Origin: Streptococcus uberis
GTDB taxonomy: Bacteria; Bacillota; Bacilli; Lactobacillales; Streptococcaceae
DNA length: 64,000 bases
NCBI RefSeq assembly: GCF_900475595.1
Contig: NZ_LS483397.1
Span: 1,025,001-1,089,000 of the forward strand
Reading direction: 5' to 3'
Below, piece after piece: positions 35,971 to 45,325 of this stretch. Position 1 is the stretch's first letter, and each line of letters opens with the position of its first letter. A program made the translations under genes and the position numbers. The notes beneath the pieces are model-generated. The model did not search any database. It was given only the letters and a program-made list of their open reading frames with translations, and was not told the DNA's origin.

Positions 35971-36584
35971 TATTCATAACTCTCAATTCTATTAAAAATT
36001 TTTTCCATTAAAGTTTTATTTTTTGTAGTACGAGTGACAACAAAACCAATTTTTTTATAAAAATTTATTGCCCTAAGATTACCAGGTAAAACAGAAAGAT
36101 AATAATTACTTTGGTTTAACATACTCAAATCTTGTTCAGTATTTTCAATGAGTTTTTGAGAAATATTTTTCCCTTGAAATGAACTATCTACTGCAAGTGA
36201 CAATAAGGTATATCCTTTGGGATTAGTAACAGGATCTTCTTTAAGAAAAAGTGCTTTACTTATTCTTGAAAATGTATTTTTTAGAATTACTTTATCTAGT
36301 CTAAATAAGCCTTTTATAAGGCCTTTAATTATTAAACTTTTCGCTGATTTATAAAATTTTGAAATCGTATTTTCAAAATCTTTCACTGTTAAGGCAATTC
36401 CTATAACTTTATTATCATTAATTGCGATATATGTAATTGATCCAGGATTCATAATAAAGTGATTATAATATGAATATAATACATCGTATCCTAAATGAGA
36501 TAAATAATAGTCTGAAAAAATTCGTTTGTGGAAATTACATATTTCAGAGATGTCATTTTGTGTTGCATTTCTAATTTCTACCAT
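35970..36584 (-). CDS. GNAT family acetyltransferase of the capsule locus
   Basis: A 204-residue GNAT protein. The acetyl-CoA loop is SSFQGKNISQKLIENTEQ (about 135-152), a QGKNIS variant of the Q-x-x-G-x-G/A loop, and the family's C-terminal LPGNLRAINFYKKIGFVVTR is clear. It lies between the Core-2 and GT2 genes with 0-1 bp gaps. It could acetylate the 4-amino group of an amino sugar made by the dehydratase-aminotransferase pair, as PglD or WecD-type enzymes do, but this is inference. Confidence 0.83.
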   Translation of the reverse strand: MVEIRNATQNDISEICNFHKRIFSDYYLSHLGYDVLYSYYNHFIMNPGSITYIAINDNKVIGIALTVKDFENTISKFYKSAKSLIIKGLIKGLFRLDKVILKNTFSRISKALFLKEDPVTNPKGYTLLSLAVDSSFQGKNISQKLIENTEQDLSMLNQSNYYLSVLPGNLRAINFYKKIGFVVTRTTKNKTLMEKIFNRIESYE

Positions 36585-36585
36585 A

Positions 36586-37416
36586 TTATTTTTTTCTCCT
36601 CAATAAATTTTTAAAAACTATTTCTCTTAACTTATTTGGCATTAATGTAACAAAGAATTGGATAATAATAATTGTGATATGCTCAAATAAATTTACAAAG
36701 CCAGTTTTATATATTTCATTTCTAGCATTTACAATTTTCTTGAAATAGTCAAATCCGCCTCTCCTTTTATATAAATTCTCATCAGCTCTGGCATAAACTA
36801 AAACTTCAGGAATATTGGCTGCAATACCACCTTTAAGAAAAAAGTTCACCCATAACATTGTATCTTCCATTAAAGGCCAATTACCATAATTTCCAGCTTT
36901 AATAATTGAACTCTTTTTATACATTACAGTCATATGATTAAAACTATCTCTAAATTTTTGATATTTGACAATTTCAGAGTTACTTATAGGAACTTTTCTA
37001 ATTCCAATTGATATTTTAGGATCAATATTAAATTCAGAAATATAACCTCCTAATAGTTCTACATCAGGATGCAATCTAAAAAAATTAATTTGCTTTTCAA
37101 ATCTTCTATCATCAGCAATGTCATCCGTATCCATTCGAGCAACTAGCTCATTATTACAATGGAGAATACCTTCTCGTAATGCAAGACCCAACCCAACATT
37201 CTTTTCTAATTTAACTCGTTTAATTAATTGTGGAAATTTTTTTTCATATTGAGAAAGAATTTCATACAATTCTTTAGTCAATGGACCATCTTCAACAATT
37301 ATCCATTCATTTGGTTTTATTGTTTGACACATGAGACTTTCAAAACACTCAATTAAATTATTTGGAGACTCCTTCCAATATAATGACATCAAAACTGAAA
37401 ATTCACCAGTTTCCAT
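36586..37416 (-). CDS. family 2 glycosyltransferase
   Basis: A 276-residue GT2 enzyme beginning EFSVLMSLYWKESPNNLIECFESLM. The DXD-type motif is LVARMDTDDIADDRRFEKQ (about 90-108), followed by GGYISEF and the acceptor region LMEDTMLWVNFFLKGG. It resembles the beta-1,3-galactosyl/rhamnosyl transferase group common in capsule loci. A hydrophobic, basic C-terminus may contact the membrane. It is the first gene after a 227-bp A+T-rich gap in the locus, with AAGGAG upstream. Confidence 0.9.
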   Translation of the reverse strand: METGEFSVLMSLYWKESPNNLIECFESLMCQTIKPNEWIIVEDGPLTKELYEILSQYEKKFPQLIKRVKLEKNVGLGLALREGILHCNNELVARMDTDDIADDRRFEKQINFFRLHPDVELLGGYISEFNIDPKISIGIRKVPISNSEIVKYQKFRDSFNHMTVMYKKSSIIKAGNYGNWPLMEDTMLWVNFFLKGGIAANIPEVLVYARADENLYKRRGGFDYFKKIVNARNEIYKTGFVNLFEHITIIIIQFFVTLMPNKLREIVFKNLLRRKK

Positions 37417-37643
37417 TTTTTCTCCTTATGTAAAATCTATAGAACTAAATAAAATTAATCATAATTCCAAATTTTTTTGCATAAAATTTTATCAAATTTA
37501 ATGTTCTTGTCTTTAGCAAATAATTTTTACCTATTTTTTATTTCTTCTTTTCGCCTATCAAATTCAAATAATCATATTTAATAATATAAAAAAATACTAC
37601 CTACAAAAAAATTCAGAACCATTTAATTAGAAACTCTCATTTC
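37417..37643. other. A+T-rich gap inside the capsule locus
   Basis: 227 bp without an ORF. On the minus strand a possible extended -10 (TGATAAAAT) lies near 37487-37495. The gap separates the priming/amino-sugar genes from the repeat-unit assembly genes and may be an internal promoter region or an old recombination joint. Confidence 0.4.
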
Positions 37644-38867
37644 CTATTCCGTTGTAAATTCTTCAAGTACTAATTTCAAAGATTCAATAATGTAGTTAAC
37701 TTCTTCATCACTCAGTTTAGTATGTAATGGTAAAGTCATAGTATTATTGAAGTATTTTAATGCGTTTGGAAAATCATTAACTTCAAATCCCATATTCTTA
37801 TAGGCTGTTAACATCGGAAGAGGTTTGTAATGAACATTACAAGCAATACCAGCTTCAGCCATTTTTTGAATTATTGAATCACGTTGAGCTCTATTTAATC
37901 CTTCCAAATGTACTATATAAAGATGCATTGATGATTTATACGATTCATCTGATGGTAAATGAACTAACGGTTTAACATTTGTGCCTTTGAATCCATTATT
38001 ATACATTTCAACAATTTCACTTCTTCTGTTCAATAGACCCTCGTAACGATCTAATTGAACTAACCCAATTGAAGCCATAATATCTGTCATATTACATTTA
38101 TAACCAGGTACTAAAATATCATACTCCCAAGATCCAATTTTTGTTTTTTCTAATGCATCTTTTGTTTGTCCATGTAAAGAATATATTTGAAATTGTTTAT
38201 ATAAGTCATCACTATTCAATGGTAATTTATTACTCCAAGTTACTGCCCCACCTTCAGCTGTTGTGAAATTTTTTACAGCATGAAAAGAAAAGACAGAAAA
38301 ATCAGAGACCTGTCCAATCATATTGTTTTTATATTTTGCTCCAAAAGCATGAGCACTATCAGAAAGTATTGTAACCCTTCCAATTAACTCTTGAATTTTG
38401 GAATTAGGAACAAATTTAAAGGCTTCTTTTTCAACTATTTCATATAACTTGTCATAATTACATGGTATACCTGCCAAATCTACTGGTATAATAACTTTTG
38501 TTTTACTTGTAATAGCTTTTCTTAATAAGTCATAATCAAATTGGAATGAATCCTCTTGGATATCGATAATCACTGGAGTTGCTCCAACATGTTCTATAAC
38601 GCTACAAGAAGCTGTATATGTCATAGCTGGGACGATAACCTCATCACCTTCTCCTATACCAAGGATTCTTAAGACTAATTCCAACCCTGCTGTTGCAGAA
38701 TTTAGACAAACAACTTTTTTTGTCCCAAGATATTCTGCAATGTTTTTTTCTAACAACTTAGTTTTTGGGCCTGTTGTAATCCAACCAGAACGTAATGCTT
38801 CTGTAACTGCAGATATTTCTGATTCGGTAATATCAGGGGGAGAAAAAGGAATATTGATAGTTTTCAT
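37644..38867 (-). CDS. DegT/DnrJ/EryC1/StrS family aminotransferase
   Basis: A 407-residue PLP-dependent sugar aminotransferase. It begins INIPFSPPDITESEISAVTEALRSGWITTGP, and the PLP lysine is in FSFHAVKNFTTAEGGAVTW (about 190-205), preceded by DSAHAFGA. It is of the PglE/PseC/WecE type, which adds an amino group to a 4-keto-6-deoxy nucleotide sugar. The 4-keto donor would come from the PglF-like dehydratase encoded 0.7 kb upstream. The product would be a UDP-2-acetamido-4-amino-trideoxyhexose. It starts 17 bp after the priming transferase gene. Confidence 0.92.
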   Translation of the reverse strand: MKTINIPFSPPDITESEISAVTEALRSGWITTGPKTKLLEKNIAEYLGTKKVVCLNSATAGLELVLRILGIGEGDEVIVPAMTYTASCSVIEHVGATPVIIDIQEDSFQFDYDLLRKAITSKTKVIIPVDLAGIPCNYDKLYEIVEKEAFKFVPNSKIQELIGRVTILSDSAHAFGAKYKNNMIGQVSDFSVFSFHAVKNFTTAEGGAVTWSNKLPLNSDDLYKQFQIYSLHGQTKDALEKTKIGSWEYDILVPGYKCNMTDIMASIGLVQLDRYEGLLNRRSEIVEMYNNGFKGTNVKPLVHLPSDESYKSSMHLYIVHLEGLNRAQRDSIIQKMAEAGIACNVHYKPLPMLTAYKNMGFEVNDFPNALKYFNNTMTLPLHTKLSDEEVNYIIESLKLVLEEFTTE

Positions 38868-38884
38868 AATGTGCTTCTTTCTAT

Positions 38885-39562
38885 TTATTTCATTACATTA
38901 ATAACCGTTGAAACCATAATTGTTAAATCATCAAAAAAATTAAAGTTATAAACATATTCAATATTTCGTTGCATTTTTATGGGTAAAATCTTTTCAATAT
39001 AAGCTTGATCTACGGTCAACCCATTTTCTGTATACTTCTTAATAAGGATTTCCTCATCCTTAAATTCTATACTTGAACGAGAAGTAACACCTGCAGGTAA
39101 TAATAATGAAACTTTCATTTCATCTGTATAGTTTTGGACATATTTCAAAACTTCAGGTCTTGCTCCAACAAAACTCATGTCTCCCTCTATAATATTTAAC
39201 AATTGAGGAATTTCATCTAATCTATATTTTCTTATTACAGAGCCAATCTTTGTAATCCTCGAATCATTCTCGGTTGTAACAAGTGAACCAATTTTATCTG
39301 CATTTAAAACCATTGTTCTAAATTTATAGATTTTAAAAATTTTACCATTCTTTGTTACCCGCTCCTGTCGGTAAAAAACGGGTCCCTTATCCTCTAATTT
39401 TATCAAAATACCTATGATAATAAATATTGGACTAAGCAAAATAAGCATGAACAATGCAATAACTTTATCAAAAATCAATTTCAATAATAAATCATTTTTT
39501 CTTTTATTTAAGTAAAATTCTGCTTTTTGTACTTCTTTACAATTGAAATAATCACTGTTCAT
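38885..39562 (-). CDS. priming phosphoglycosyl transferase (PglC-like)
   Basis: A 225-residue membrane enzyme that starts the repeat unit by moving a sugar phosphate to undecaprenyl phosphate. It is the short monotopic form: one hydrophobic re-entrant segment (VIALFMLILLSPIFIIIGILI, about 33-53) then the catalytic domain with KIYKFRTM, the DE pair in YRLDEIPQLLNI and DMSFVGARPEV. It lacks the four-helix N-terminal domain of WchA/CpsE enzymes. Together with the PglF-like and PglE-like genes this suggests a diNAcBac or AATGal primer, not glucose. Confidence 0.92.
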   Translation of the reverse strand: MNSDYFNCKEVQKAEFYLNKRKNDLLLKLIFDKVIALFMLILLSPIFIIIGILIKLEDKGPVFYRQERVTKNGKIFKIYKFRTMVLNADKIGSLVTTENDSRITKIGSVIRKYRLDEIPQLLNIIEGDMSFVGARPEVLKYVQNYTDEMKVSLLLPAGVTSRSSIEFKDEEILIKKYTENGLTVDQAYIEKILPIKMQRNIEYVYNFNFFDDLTIMVSTVINVMK

Positions 39563-39571
39563 TTATGAAAT

Positions 39572-41383
39572 TTACTCCTGTTTGGCGTTTTGAATTAAGG
39601 TTTCTTTTAGTTCGGTTTCAGATAATTGGTCTAAATGATTGATGATTTCTTCGACTTCTTCAAGCGGTTTCGATGTTACTCTACCGACAAAAATCTTATC
39701 ATGAATTTGCTCTTGTACGCGCTCACTGGTAGATAACAGTTCTTCGTAGAGTTTTTCACCAGGTCTAATCCCTGATTCCACAATTTGAATGTCTTCTTCC
39801 GTGTGACCACTTAGTTTGATGATTTTTTTAGCTAGGTCTAAAATGCGAACTGGCTCGCCCATATCAAGGACAAAGACCTCACCACCCTTAGCAAGATAAC
39901 CTGCTTGGATAACCAGACGGCTAGCTTCTGGAATGGTCATAAAGTAACGGGTCATCCTAAAGTCAGTGACCGTAATAGGTCCGCCCTTTTTGATTTGTTC
40001 TTTAAATAAAGGTACCACACTACCACGACTTCCTAAGACGTTGCCGAATCGCACAGCTGCAAACTGTGTCTTACCAGGTTCATTCAAACCAGTTACAATC
40101 ATTTCAGCGAAGCGTTTAGTTGCCCCCATAACATTTGGTGGGTTAACAGCCTTGTCCGTCGATACCATGACAAACTTAGGGATGCCTGCGGCTTTGGCAG
40201 CTTCTGCCACATTTTTAGTCCCAAAAATATTATTTTTAACAGCTTCACGAGGGTTGTATTCCATTAAAGGAACATGTTTGTGTGCTGCTGCATGGTAAAC
40301 CACATCGGGTTTGTACTCACGCATCAGTTTGAACATTAAATCCCTGTCCTGAATATCCGCAATAATGGGGACAATCTGAATCGAGTCACGGTATTTTGAT
40401 GATAATTCACGATTTATCAGATAGATGGAATTTTCACCGTGACCTAAAAGTAAGAGACGTTTTGGTGCAAACTTAGAAACCTGACGGCAGATTTCAGAAC
40501 CAATAGAACCACCTGCTCCAGTCACCATAACGGTTTTATCTCTAAAATAGTCTAATAAAGACGATTGATCTAAAATAACTTCTTTTCGTCCTAATAAATC
40601 CGCAATATCAATTTCTTTATATTTATTTAATGAGACATTACCGAGAACAATGTTTTCAATACTTGGCATATTGTTTACAGGAACATTGGCCTGTTGACAG
40701 ATATCCAAAATGGCTTCACGCTCTTCACCTGATAAGCTAGGAATGGCAATGGTTACCTGGTCCACTTCATAATCAGCTACAATTCGTGGAATGGAATGTT
40801 TGTTTCCTAAGACTTTAATGCCATGTAAGTAGGTCCCAAATTTGTTAATATCAGAATCAACGATACCGATAATGTCAACATCTTTTGACTTGTTGATGAT
40901 AGTCTGAATAAAGGCGCTACCACCTTCGCCAGCTCCTACTACCAAGACTTTTTTACGTTGTTTTTCTTTTTTCTGACGGTAACGTGGGTTTAAATCATGC
41001 CACATGCGCCATGACATCCGCGGTAAAACAACCAAGAAAGTACTAAAAAGATAGGTTAAGAAAATAAAACGACGACTGAAACTATCAAAGTAAAAGAGCG
41101 AAGTCCCATAGGCAGCAACAGCTGCGAATAAAAGACTCATGATAATTGCAAAAATAATTTTATAGTCTGTGAAACGATTGATGATTGAAAAGATGCGGAA
41201 ACGAATACCAAAAAGGGTATAAACGAAAAGCATGACAAATAAAGAGACATAGAATTCGCTAACACTTAGCCTATTACTATAAGCTAATAAAAATTGGTAA
41301 GCAAACACATGTGATATAGAGATCATAAATAGATCAATGAAATATAATACGACTCTTTTTTGACTTCTTTTCATTTCTTTCAC
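39572..41383 (-). CDS. CapD/PglF-like nucleotide-sugar 4,6-dehydratase
   Basis: A 603-residue protein with four N-terminal membrane helices (about 10-120), a CoA-binding-like Rossmann domain (VLVVGAGEGG, about 147), and a C-terminal SDR domain (VMVTGAGGSIGSEI, about 285). The active-site region VSTDKAVNPPNVMGATKRFAEM has Met in place of Tyr in the YxxxK motif, as in PglF and other UDP-GlcNAc 4,6-dehydratases. It makes a UDP-4-keto-6-deoxy-GlcNAc-type product. It follows cpsD and starts the serotype-specific part, but its base composition is close to the core genes. Confidence 0.93.
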   Translation of the reverse strand: MKEMKRSQKRVVLYFIDLFMISISHVFAYQFLLAYSNRLSVSEFYVSLFVMLFVYTLFGIRFRIFSIINRFTDYKIIFAIIMSLLFAAVAAYGTSLFYFDSFSRRFIFLTYLFSTFLVVLPRMSWRMWHDLNPRYRQKKEKQRKKVLVVGAGEGGSAFIQTIINKSKDVDIIGIVDSDINKFGTYLHGIKVLGNKHSIPRIVADYEVDQVTIAIPSLSGEEREAILDICQQANVPVNNMPSIENIVLGNVSLNKYKEIDIADLLGRKEVILDQSSLLDYFRDKTVMVTGAGGSIGSEICRQVSKFAPKRLLLLGHGENSIYLINRELSSKYRDSIQIVPIIADIQDRDLMFKLMREYKPDVVYHAAAHKHVPLMEYNPREAVKNNIFGTKNVAEAAKAAGIPKFVMVSTDKAVNPPNVMGATKRFAEMIVTGLNEPGKTQFAAVRFGNVLGSRGSVVPLFKEQIKKGGPITVTDFRMTRYFMTIPEASRLVIQAGYLAKGGEVFVLDMGEPVRILDLAKKIIKLSGHTEEDIQIVESGIRPGEKLYEELLSTSERVQEQIHDKIFVGRVTSKPLEEVEEIINHLDQLSETELKETLIQNAKQE

Positions 41384-41395
41384 TTTCTAACACAT

Positions 41396-41424
41396 GGAAC
41401 TATGAAAATGACTCTCAAAGTTCC
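41396..41424 (-). other. weak hairpin between cpsD and the dehydratase gene
   Basis: GGAACT..AGTTCC inverted pair in the 51-bp gap. It may adjust expression downstream of the conserved cps genes; the support is slight. Confidence 0.3.
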
Positions 41425-41434
41425 CAGGGACTAT

Positions 41435-42172
41435 CTATTTTCTACGACGATTTTTCTTTTTTGATTTTGTTTCTTTTTTTCCGTAATTGCCATAATTGCC
41501 ATAGGCACCGTAAGCACCATAACCACCGTAGGAATCAATGACTTCTTCAACTTTGTTTAAAATAACACCTAAGAATAAGGCACCACTTTGTTCCATTTGA
41601 TCTTTAGCTTTTTGGATAAAGCGACGTTTAATAGCACCAGCTTGCGTCACTATTATACTACCGTCAGCTTTTTGTGCAATAATAGCAGCATCAATAACGA
41701 GTCCAATTGGTGGGCTATCAATGATAATATAATCAAAAACTTCTTTTAGTGTATCAATCATATAATTGAAATTACTGTTTTGAAGTAAGGTTGTTGGGTT
41801 AGGAGCCACTTGTCCTGCTGGAATAACCATGAGATTTTCAACACTTGTATGAGAAATCACACTAGATAAATCGGCATTTCCTGATAAATAACTAGAAAGC
41901 CCCTCATACTTTTCATCTGCCTTAAAGGTACCAGACATAACCGAATTACGAATATCCGCATCGATAAGAAGGGTTTTTAAACCAGCTTTAGCAAATGAAA
42001 CGGCTAAATTAACCGATGTTGTTGATTTTCCTTCATTGGGTTGAACGGAAGTTAAGACAATAACTCTTAAATCACGTCCACTAAATTGAATATTTGTACG
42101 AATGGAATTATAGTATTCCTCTGCACTTGTATATAACTCTTGCTTTGATCTTACTAATTCTAACTGTGCCAT
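41435..42172 (-). CDS. cpsD: capsule tyrosine autokinase
   Basis: A 245-residue bacterial tyrosine kinase (Wze) that controls capsule chain length and export with CpsC. Walker A is [11 protein letters not shown] (about 45-55), A' is LLIDADIR, and Walker B is YIIIDSPP. The C-terminal tail is a tandem of YG repeats with six tyrosines (about 213-231), the autophosphorylation cluster, followed by a Lys/Arg-rich end. It is dephosphorylated by CpsB. It follows cpsC by 10 bp. Confidence 0.96.
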   Translation of the reverse strand: MAQLELVRSKQELYTSAEEYYNSIRTNIQFSGRDLRVIVLTSVQPNEGKSTTSVNLAVSFAKAGLKTLLIDADIRNSVMSGTFKADEKYEGLSSYLSGNADLSSVISHTSVENLMVIPAGQVAPNPTTLLQNSNFNYMIDTLKEVFDYIIIDSPPIGLVIDAAIIAQKADGSIIVTQAGAIKRRFIQKAKDQMEQSGALFLGVILNKVEEVIDSYGGYGAYGAYGNYGNYGKKETKSKKKNRRRK

Positions 42173-42182
42173 GTCTTACCTC

Positions 42183-42872
42183 TTACATTTTGTCTATGTT
42201 TGGAACGATACCTAGTAGTGTCATACCAAGCACTTCTTCTACATCTTCCGGACGTTTAACACGGTCATCTAAAACTTCTTTGATAACAATGATAACAATT
42301 GTAAACAATCCACCAATTAACATGCCAATCATTGTGTTACGTTTAATATTTGGTGATGAGGGTTTTGACGGAAGCTGTGCTTTTTCTAAAGGAGTAACAT
42401 CCTGAACTTTTGTGACAGATTTGATTTTTTCAGATGCAACTTCGCGGATAGAATTAGCTAGGTCTTTTGCTTGTTGTGGGTCATGATTCGTAACCGTAAT
42501 TGAAATAACACGAGTATCTGCTGGAATGGTTACTGAAATCATTTTGCTCAAGGTATCTGGTGAAAGAGATAAACTGTTTGTCGCAATAACATCTTTCATG
42601 ACATCACGAGAAGTGATAATTTCCTTGTAGTCATTGACCAAGAAAGACCCAGCCTGTAAATCAGTTGCAGTGATGTTTTCAGCATTTTGTTGATTAATAA
42701 CGTAGATACGTGTTGATGCTGAATAGGATGGTTTGATTAAAAAGATACTTCCTAATAAAGCTAATGTTCCAAAGAACAAGGCCATAAAAAGGATGAGGAA
42801 TTTCTTCATCCAAAGTTTTTTCAAAAGGCTTAAAACATCAATTTCCATTGACGGTGTTTCAGTCGTATTCAT
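42183..42872 (-). CDS. cpsC: capsule chain-length regulator (Wzd)
   Basis: A 229-residue membrane protein of the polysaccharide co-polymerase family. Two membrane helices (about 28-50 and 183-203) flank an external domain. The proline-rich segment QLPSKPSSPNIKRN before the second helix is typical. It activates and anchors the CpsD kinase and takes part in export and wall attachment. It lies 8 bp downstream of cpsB. Confidence 0.96.
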   Translation of the reverse strand: MNTTETPSMEIDVLSLLKKLWMKKFLILFMALFFGTLALLGSIFLIKPSYSASTRIYVINQQNAENITATDLQAGSFLVNDYKEIITSRDVMKDVIATNSLSLSPDTLSKMISVTIPADTRVISITVTNHDPQQAKDLANSIREVASEKIKSVTKVQDVTPLEKAQLPSKPSSPNIKRNTMIGMLIGGLFTIVIIVIKEVLDDRVKRPEDVEEVLGMTLLGIVPNIDKM

Positions 42873-42880
42873 TTTTTCTC

Positions 42881-43612
42881 CTATAAATAGTCATTATTAA
42901 GCAAAGCTTGTGGATTCGTTTCAAATAGCATGCGGGCACGTTTCATACCGTAGTCGTTTCTAACGATTTTTCGTGCTTCTTTCATACATGGTGGACGTTT
43001 CTTGAGATTGTGCATGTCACTGGCAATACAATGAACCAGATCTTCCTCTAAGAAATATTTAGCCCGTTTTTTGAAAACTTTCAAGGAATCTCCAAACCAT
43101 TTGGCCTTGACAACATGTGCGCTGTTAATCTGAGTATAACAGCCCATATTGATAAGTTCTTTGACGCGTTCTTTTTTAAAGGCTAGAGCATCGTAACGTT
43201 CGATATGGGCGATGACTGGGGTAATTCCTAACATCAAGATTTGAGTTGCGGCGCTGTGGATGTCCTTCCAAGGCGTAGCCATGGAGAACTCGATCAGGGC
43301 ATAACGCGTGTCATTTAGACGGGGTACAATATGCTGTTCTAACTTTTCCAAAATATCTCGGGTATAATAAAGTTCACCACCATAAAGAATGGTTAAGCCC
43401 TCAAAACGGTCTTCTGCTTCTCGTTTCACTTGTTGGAACTTATTAAAAATATCATCTTCTGGTGTTTCAAACATGCCTTTTCGACGGTGAGACGTTGAAA
43501 CAATGGTACGGACGCCTTGTTTATAACTTTCTTCAATTAAAGCTAAACTTTCATCTATTGTTAGCGGACCATCATCCACATCAAAAACGATATGGGAATG
43601 GATATCGATCAT
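42881..43612 (-). CDS. cpsB: capsule tyrosine-protein phosphatase
   Basis: A 243-residue manganese-dependent phosphatase of the PHP family (Wzh). Metal-binding motifs are DIHSHIVFDVDDGP (about 3-16), the STSHRR loop, and CIASDMHN near residue 197. It removes phosphate from the CpsD tyrosine tail. It overlaps the end of cpsA by 4 bp. Confidence 0.96.
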   Translation of the reverse strand: MIDIHSHIVFDVDDGPLTIDESLALIEESYKQGVRTIVSTSHRRKGMFETPEDDIFNKFQQVKREAEDRFEGLTILYGGELYYTRDILEKLEQHIVPRLNDTRYALIEFSMATPWKDIHSAATQILMLGITPVIAHIERYDALAFKKERVKELINMGCYTQINSAHVVKAKWFGDSLKVFKKRAKYFLEEDLVHCIASDMHNLKKRPPCMKEARKIVRNDYGMKRARMLFETNPQALLNNDYL

Positions 43613-45075
43613 TTACTTTCCTCCATTACTGCCTTTATGGCTTCTTTTGCCTGGTTAACACTACTTTCATCCAATTGATACATGTATAAGGCAGAACCCG
43701 GCATAGCATATGATGGAAGTTCACCTGTTGATCCTGTTCCAGTAACATCCTGTGACGTAATGGTAAATGCTTTACTGTCCTCAAGTTGTGTGTTTACGAT
43801 AGCCATCATCTGGTCTAATGTCATATCGGTTTGAACTGAACTTTGCAAACCAGTCATGATTGCTGAAAACTGTGATGGTGACTTAATGCTGCTTAACTTA
43901 TTAATAATAGCCGCGATAACTTTCTCTTGGTTTTTACCACGGTCATTATCTCCACCTTCGAGGGCATGTCGTTCACGAACAAATACAAGTGCCTGTTGCG
44001 AATTTAAAGATATGGTTCCTGCTGGGAAATCCAGACCATTTGCTGAGAAAGCTCTTGTATTCTCCACTTCAATACCACCTAATTGGTCAATGAGATTGAT
44101 GAATGAAGTGAAATTGATACGTGCATAGTGATCAACACTGATATCATAAAGATTGGACAAGGTCTTCATGGAGGTTTCAACACCATAAATACCTGCATGT
44201 GTTAATTTATCATATTGGTTACCACCACCATCTGGTATTTTAAGGTAGGAATCCCGTGGTGTAGTGGTGAGCAAGACTTTATGTGTGTTCATGTTTAAGG
44301 TAATGATAATATTAACATCAGACCTTGAAACAGTGGAGATTGGTCCATAGGTATCAATACCACTGACATAAATGTTATAAACACCTTCTTTGTTACTTGT
44401 CTTTGCTTGTGTTTTAATGTCTTTTTTGACTTTATAGCTATAAAGCGTTTTGACTTTTGAAGAGTAATCGGGATCATTTTGCTCAATTAAAGAGCTATAA
44501 GCACTATTGATGACCATAGCTTGAGAGGATCCTGAAAGGAGATTTTCGTAGGCTTTTTGGTAAGAATCAACCTCAACTGTTTCTAAATCAACCTTTTTTT
44601 CAATCTTTGCCTGCTCAAGCAAGGCTTCAATATTAGAGCGATCCATTTTCGTAGGTGCTTCAACAGACTTAAGGTCTTGAATGGATGCTATCGAACTATC
44701 CTTAGCAGCAATAACAGACATTTCTACCTCAGAAAATGAGGCTGTTTTGTTCATTTGGCCAGTAAAGTCAATAGTTGATTTGAAAGCAAAAAGCGTGACA
44801 GCCAAACCAATATTAGCCAAAATGAGACCAATCATAGTTAGCAGTTTCGCTTTCTTTAAAATAATGAGGAGCAAGCTTACAATAAAAAGAGCCAGTAACC
44901 CAAGTGCAACTATCAGATTGAGGTGATGAAAAGCTAAGAAATTATAACTATACATCATAAATGATACGATTAGCGCAAGTAAGGCAAATAAGGTTACTAA
45001 TGCTAAATTAATAATGGTAAAACTACTACTTTTTTTATTTTTCGAACTCTTATTACTTCTGGATTCAGATATCAT
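43609..45075 (-). CDS. cpsA: LytR-CpsA-Psr family capsule protein
   Basis: A 488-residue LCP protein that joins capsule to the cell wall and influences capsule transcription. A short cytoplasmic N-terminus is followed by three membrane helices (about 20-110), an external accessory domain (about 120-230), and the LCP catalytic domain (about 240-390: SRSDVNIIITLNMNTHKVLLTTTPRDSY, and VRERHALEGGDNDRGKNQ). I take ATG 45075, with GGAG 6 nt upstream, over the GTG at 45087 that overlaps this site. It is the first gene of the locus. Confidence 0.95.
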   Translation of the reverse strand: MISESRSNKSSKNKKSSSFTIINLALVTLFALLALIVSFMMYSYNFLAFHHLNLIVALGLLALFIVSLLLIILKKAKLLTMIGLILANIGLAVTLFAFKSTIDFTGQMNKTASFSEVEMSVIAAKDSSIASIQDLKSVEAPTKMDRSNIEALLEQAKIEKKVDLETVEVDSYQKAYENLLSGSSQAMVINSAYSSLIEQNDPDYSSKVKTLYSYKVKKDIKTQAKTSNKEGVYNIYVSGIDTYGPISTVSRSDVNIIITLNMNTHKVLLTTTPRDSYLKIPDGGGNQYDKLTHAGIYGVETSMKTLSNLYDISVDHYARINFTSFINLIDQLGGIEVENTRAFSANGLDFPAGTISLNSQQALVFVRERHALEGGDNDRGKNQEKVIAAIINKLSSIKSPSQFSAIMTGLQSSVQTDMTLDQMMAIVNTQLEDSKAFTITSQDVTGTGSTGELPSYAMPGSALYMYQLDESSVNQAKEAIKAVMEESK

Positions 45076-45116
45076 TGTTGTCTCCACTTTTTAATAAATA
45101 CACAAAATATAGGTTG

Positions 45117-45145
45117 ATTATAGCATTTTGGGCCATAAAATGCAA
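45117..45145 (-). promoter_or_regulatory. main promoter of the capsule locus
   Basis: TTGCAT (45140-45145), 17-nt spacer, TATAAT (45117-45122), with an extended TGC. It is about 40 nt upstream of cpsA. Confidence 0.8.
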
Positions 45146-45246
45146 TTTCAGAAAACCGATAACAGCTCGCTTTTTTAACCTTATTATCATTTATATTTAA
45201 TAGATGTTAGAATTTCATTTTTGTCCAAAGGCCAGGTATTGTGATA

Positions 45247-45258
45247 AATTGTACAATT
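45247..45258. promoter_or_regulatory. perfect 12-bp palindrome, candidate CpsY operator
   Basis: AATTGTACAATT in the divergent cpsA-cpsY gap, about 45 bp ahead of the proposed cpsY -35. LysR proteins bind dyad sites of this kind; the assignment is inference. Confidence 0.45.
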
Positions 45259-45290
45259 ATTAACAATGTAAGCACTTTAACAACTTTTTC

Positions 45291-45319
45291 TTGAAACTTT
45301 ATTTTTTTTAAGATAGACT
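45291..45319 (+). promoter_or_regulatory. candidate cpsY promoter ending 6 nt from the start codon
   Basis: TTGAAA (45291-45296), 17-nt spacer, TAGACT (45314-45319); ATG at 45326. Confidence 0.5.
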
Positions 45320-45325
45320 GTTTTT

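Noticed and set aside
28880..45075. Prophage or transposon as source of the capsule block
   Set aside because: No integrase, transposase or terminal repeats are visible; homologous exchange between conserved ends is enough.
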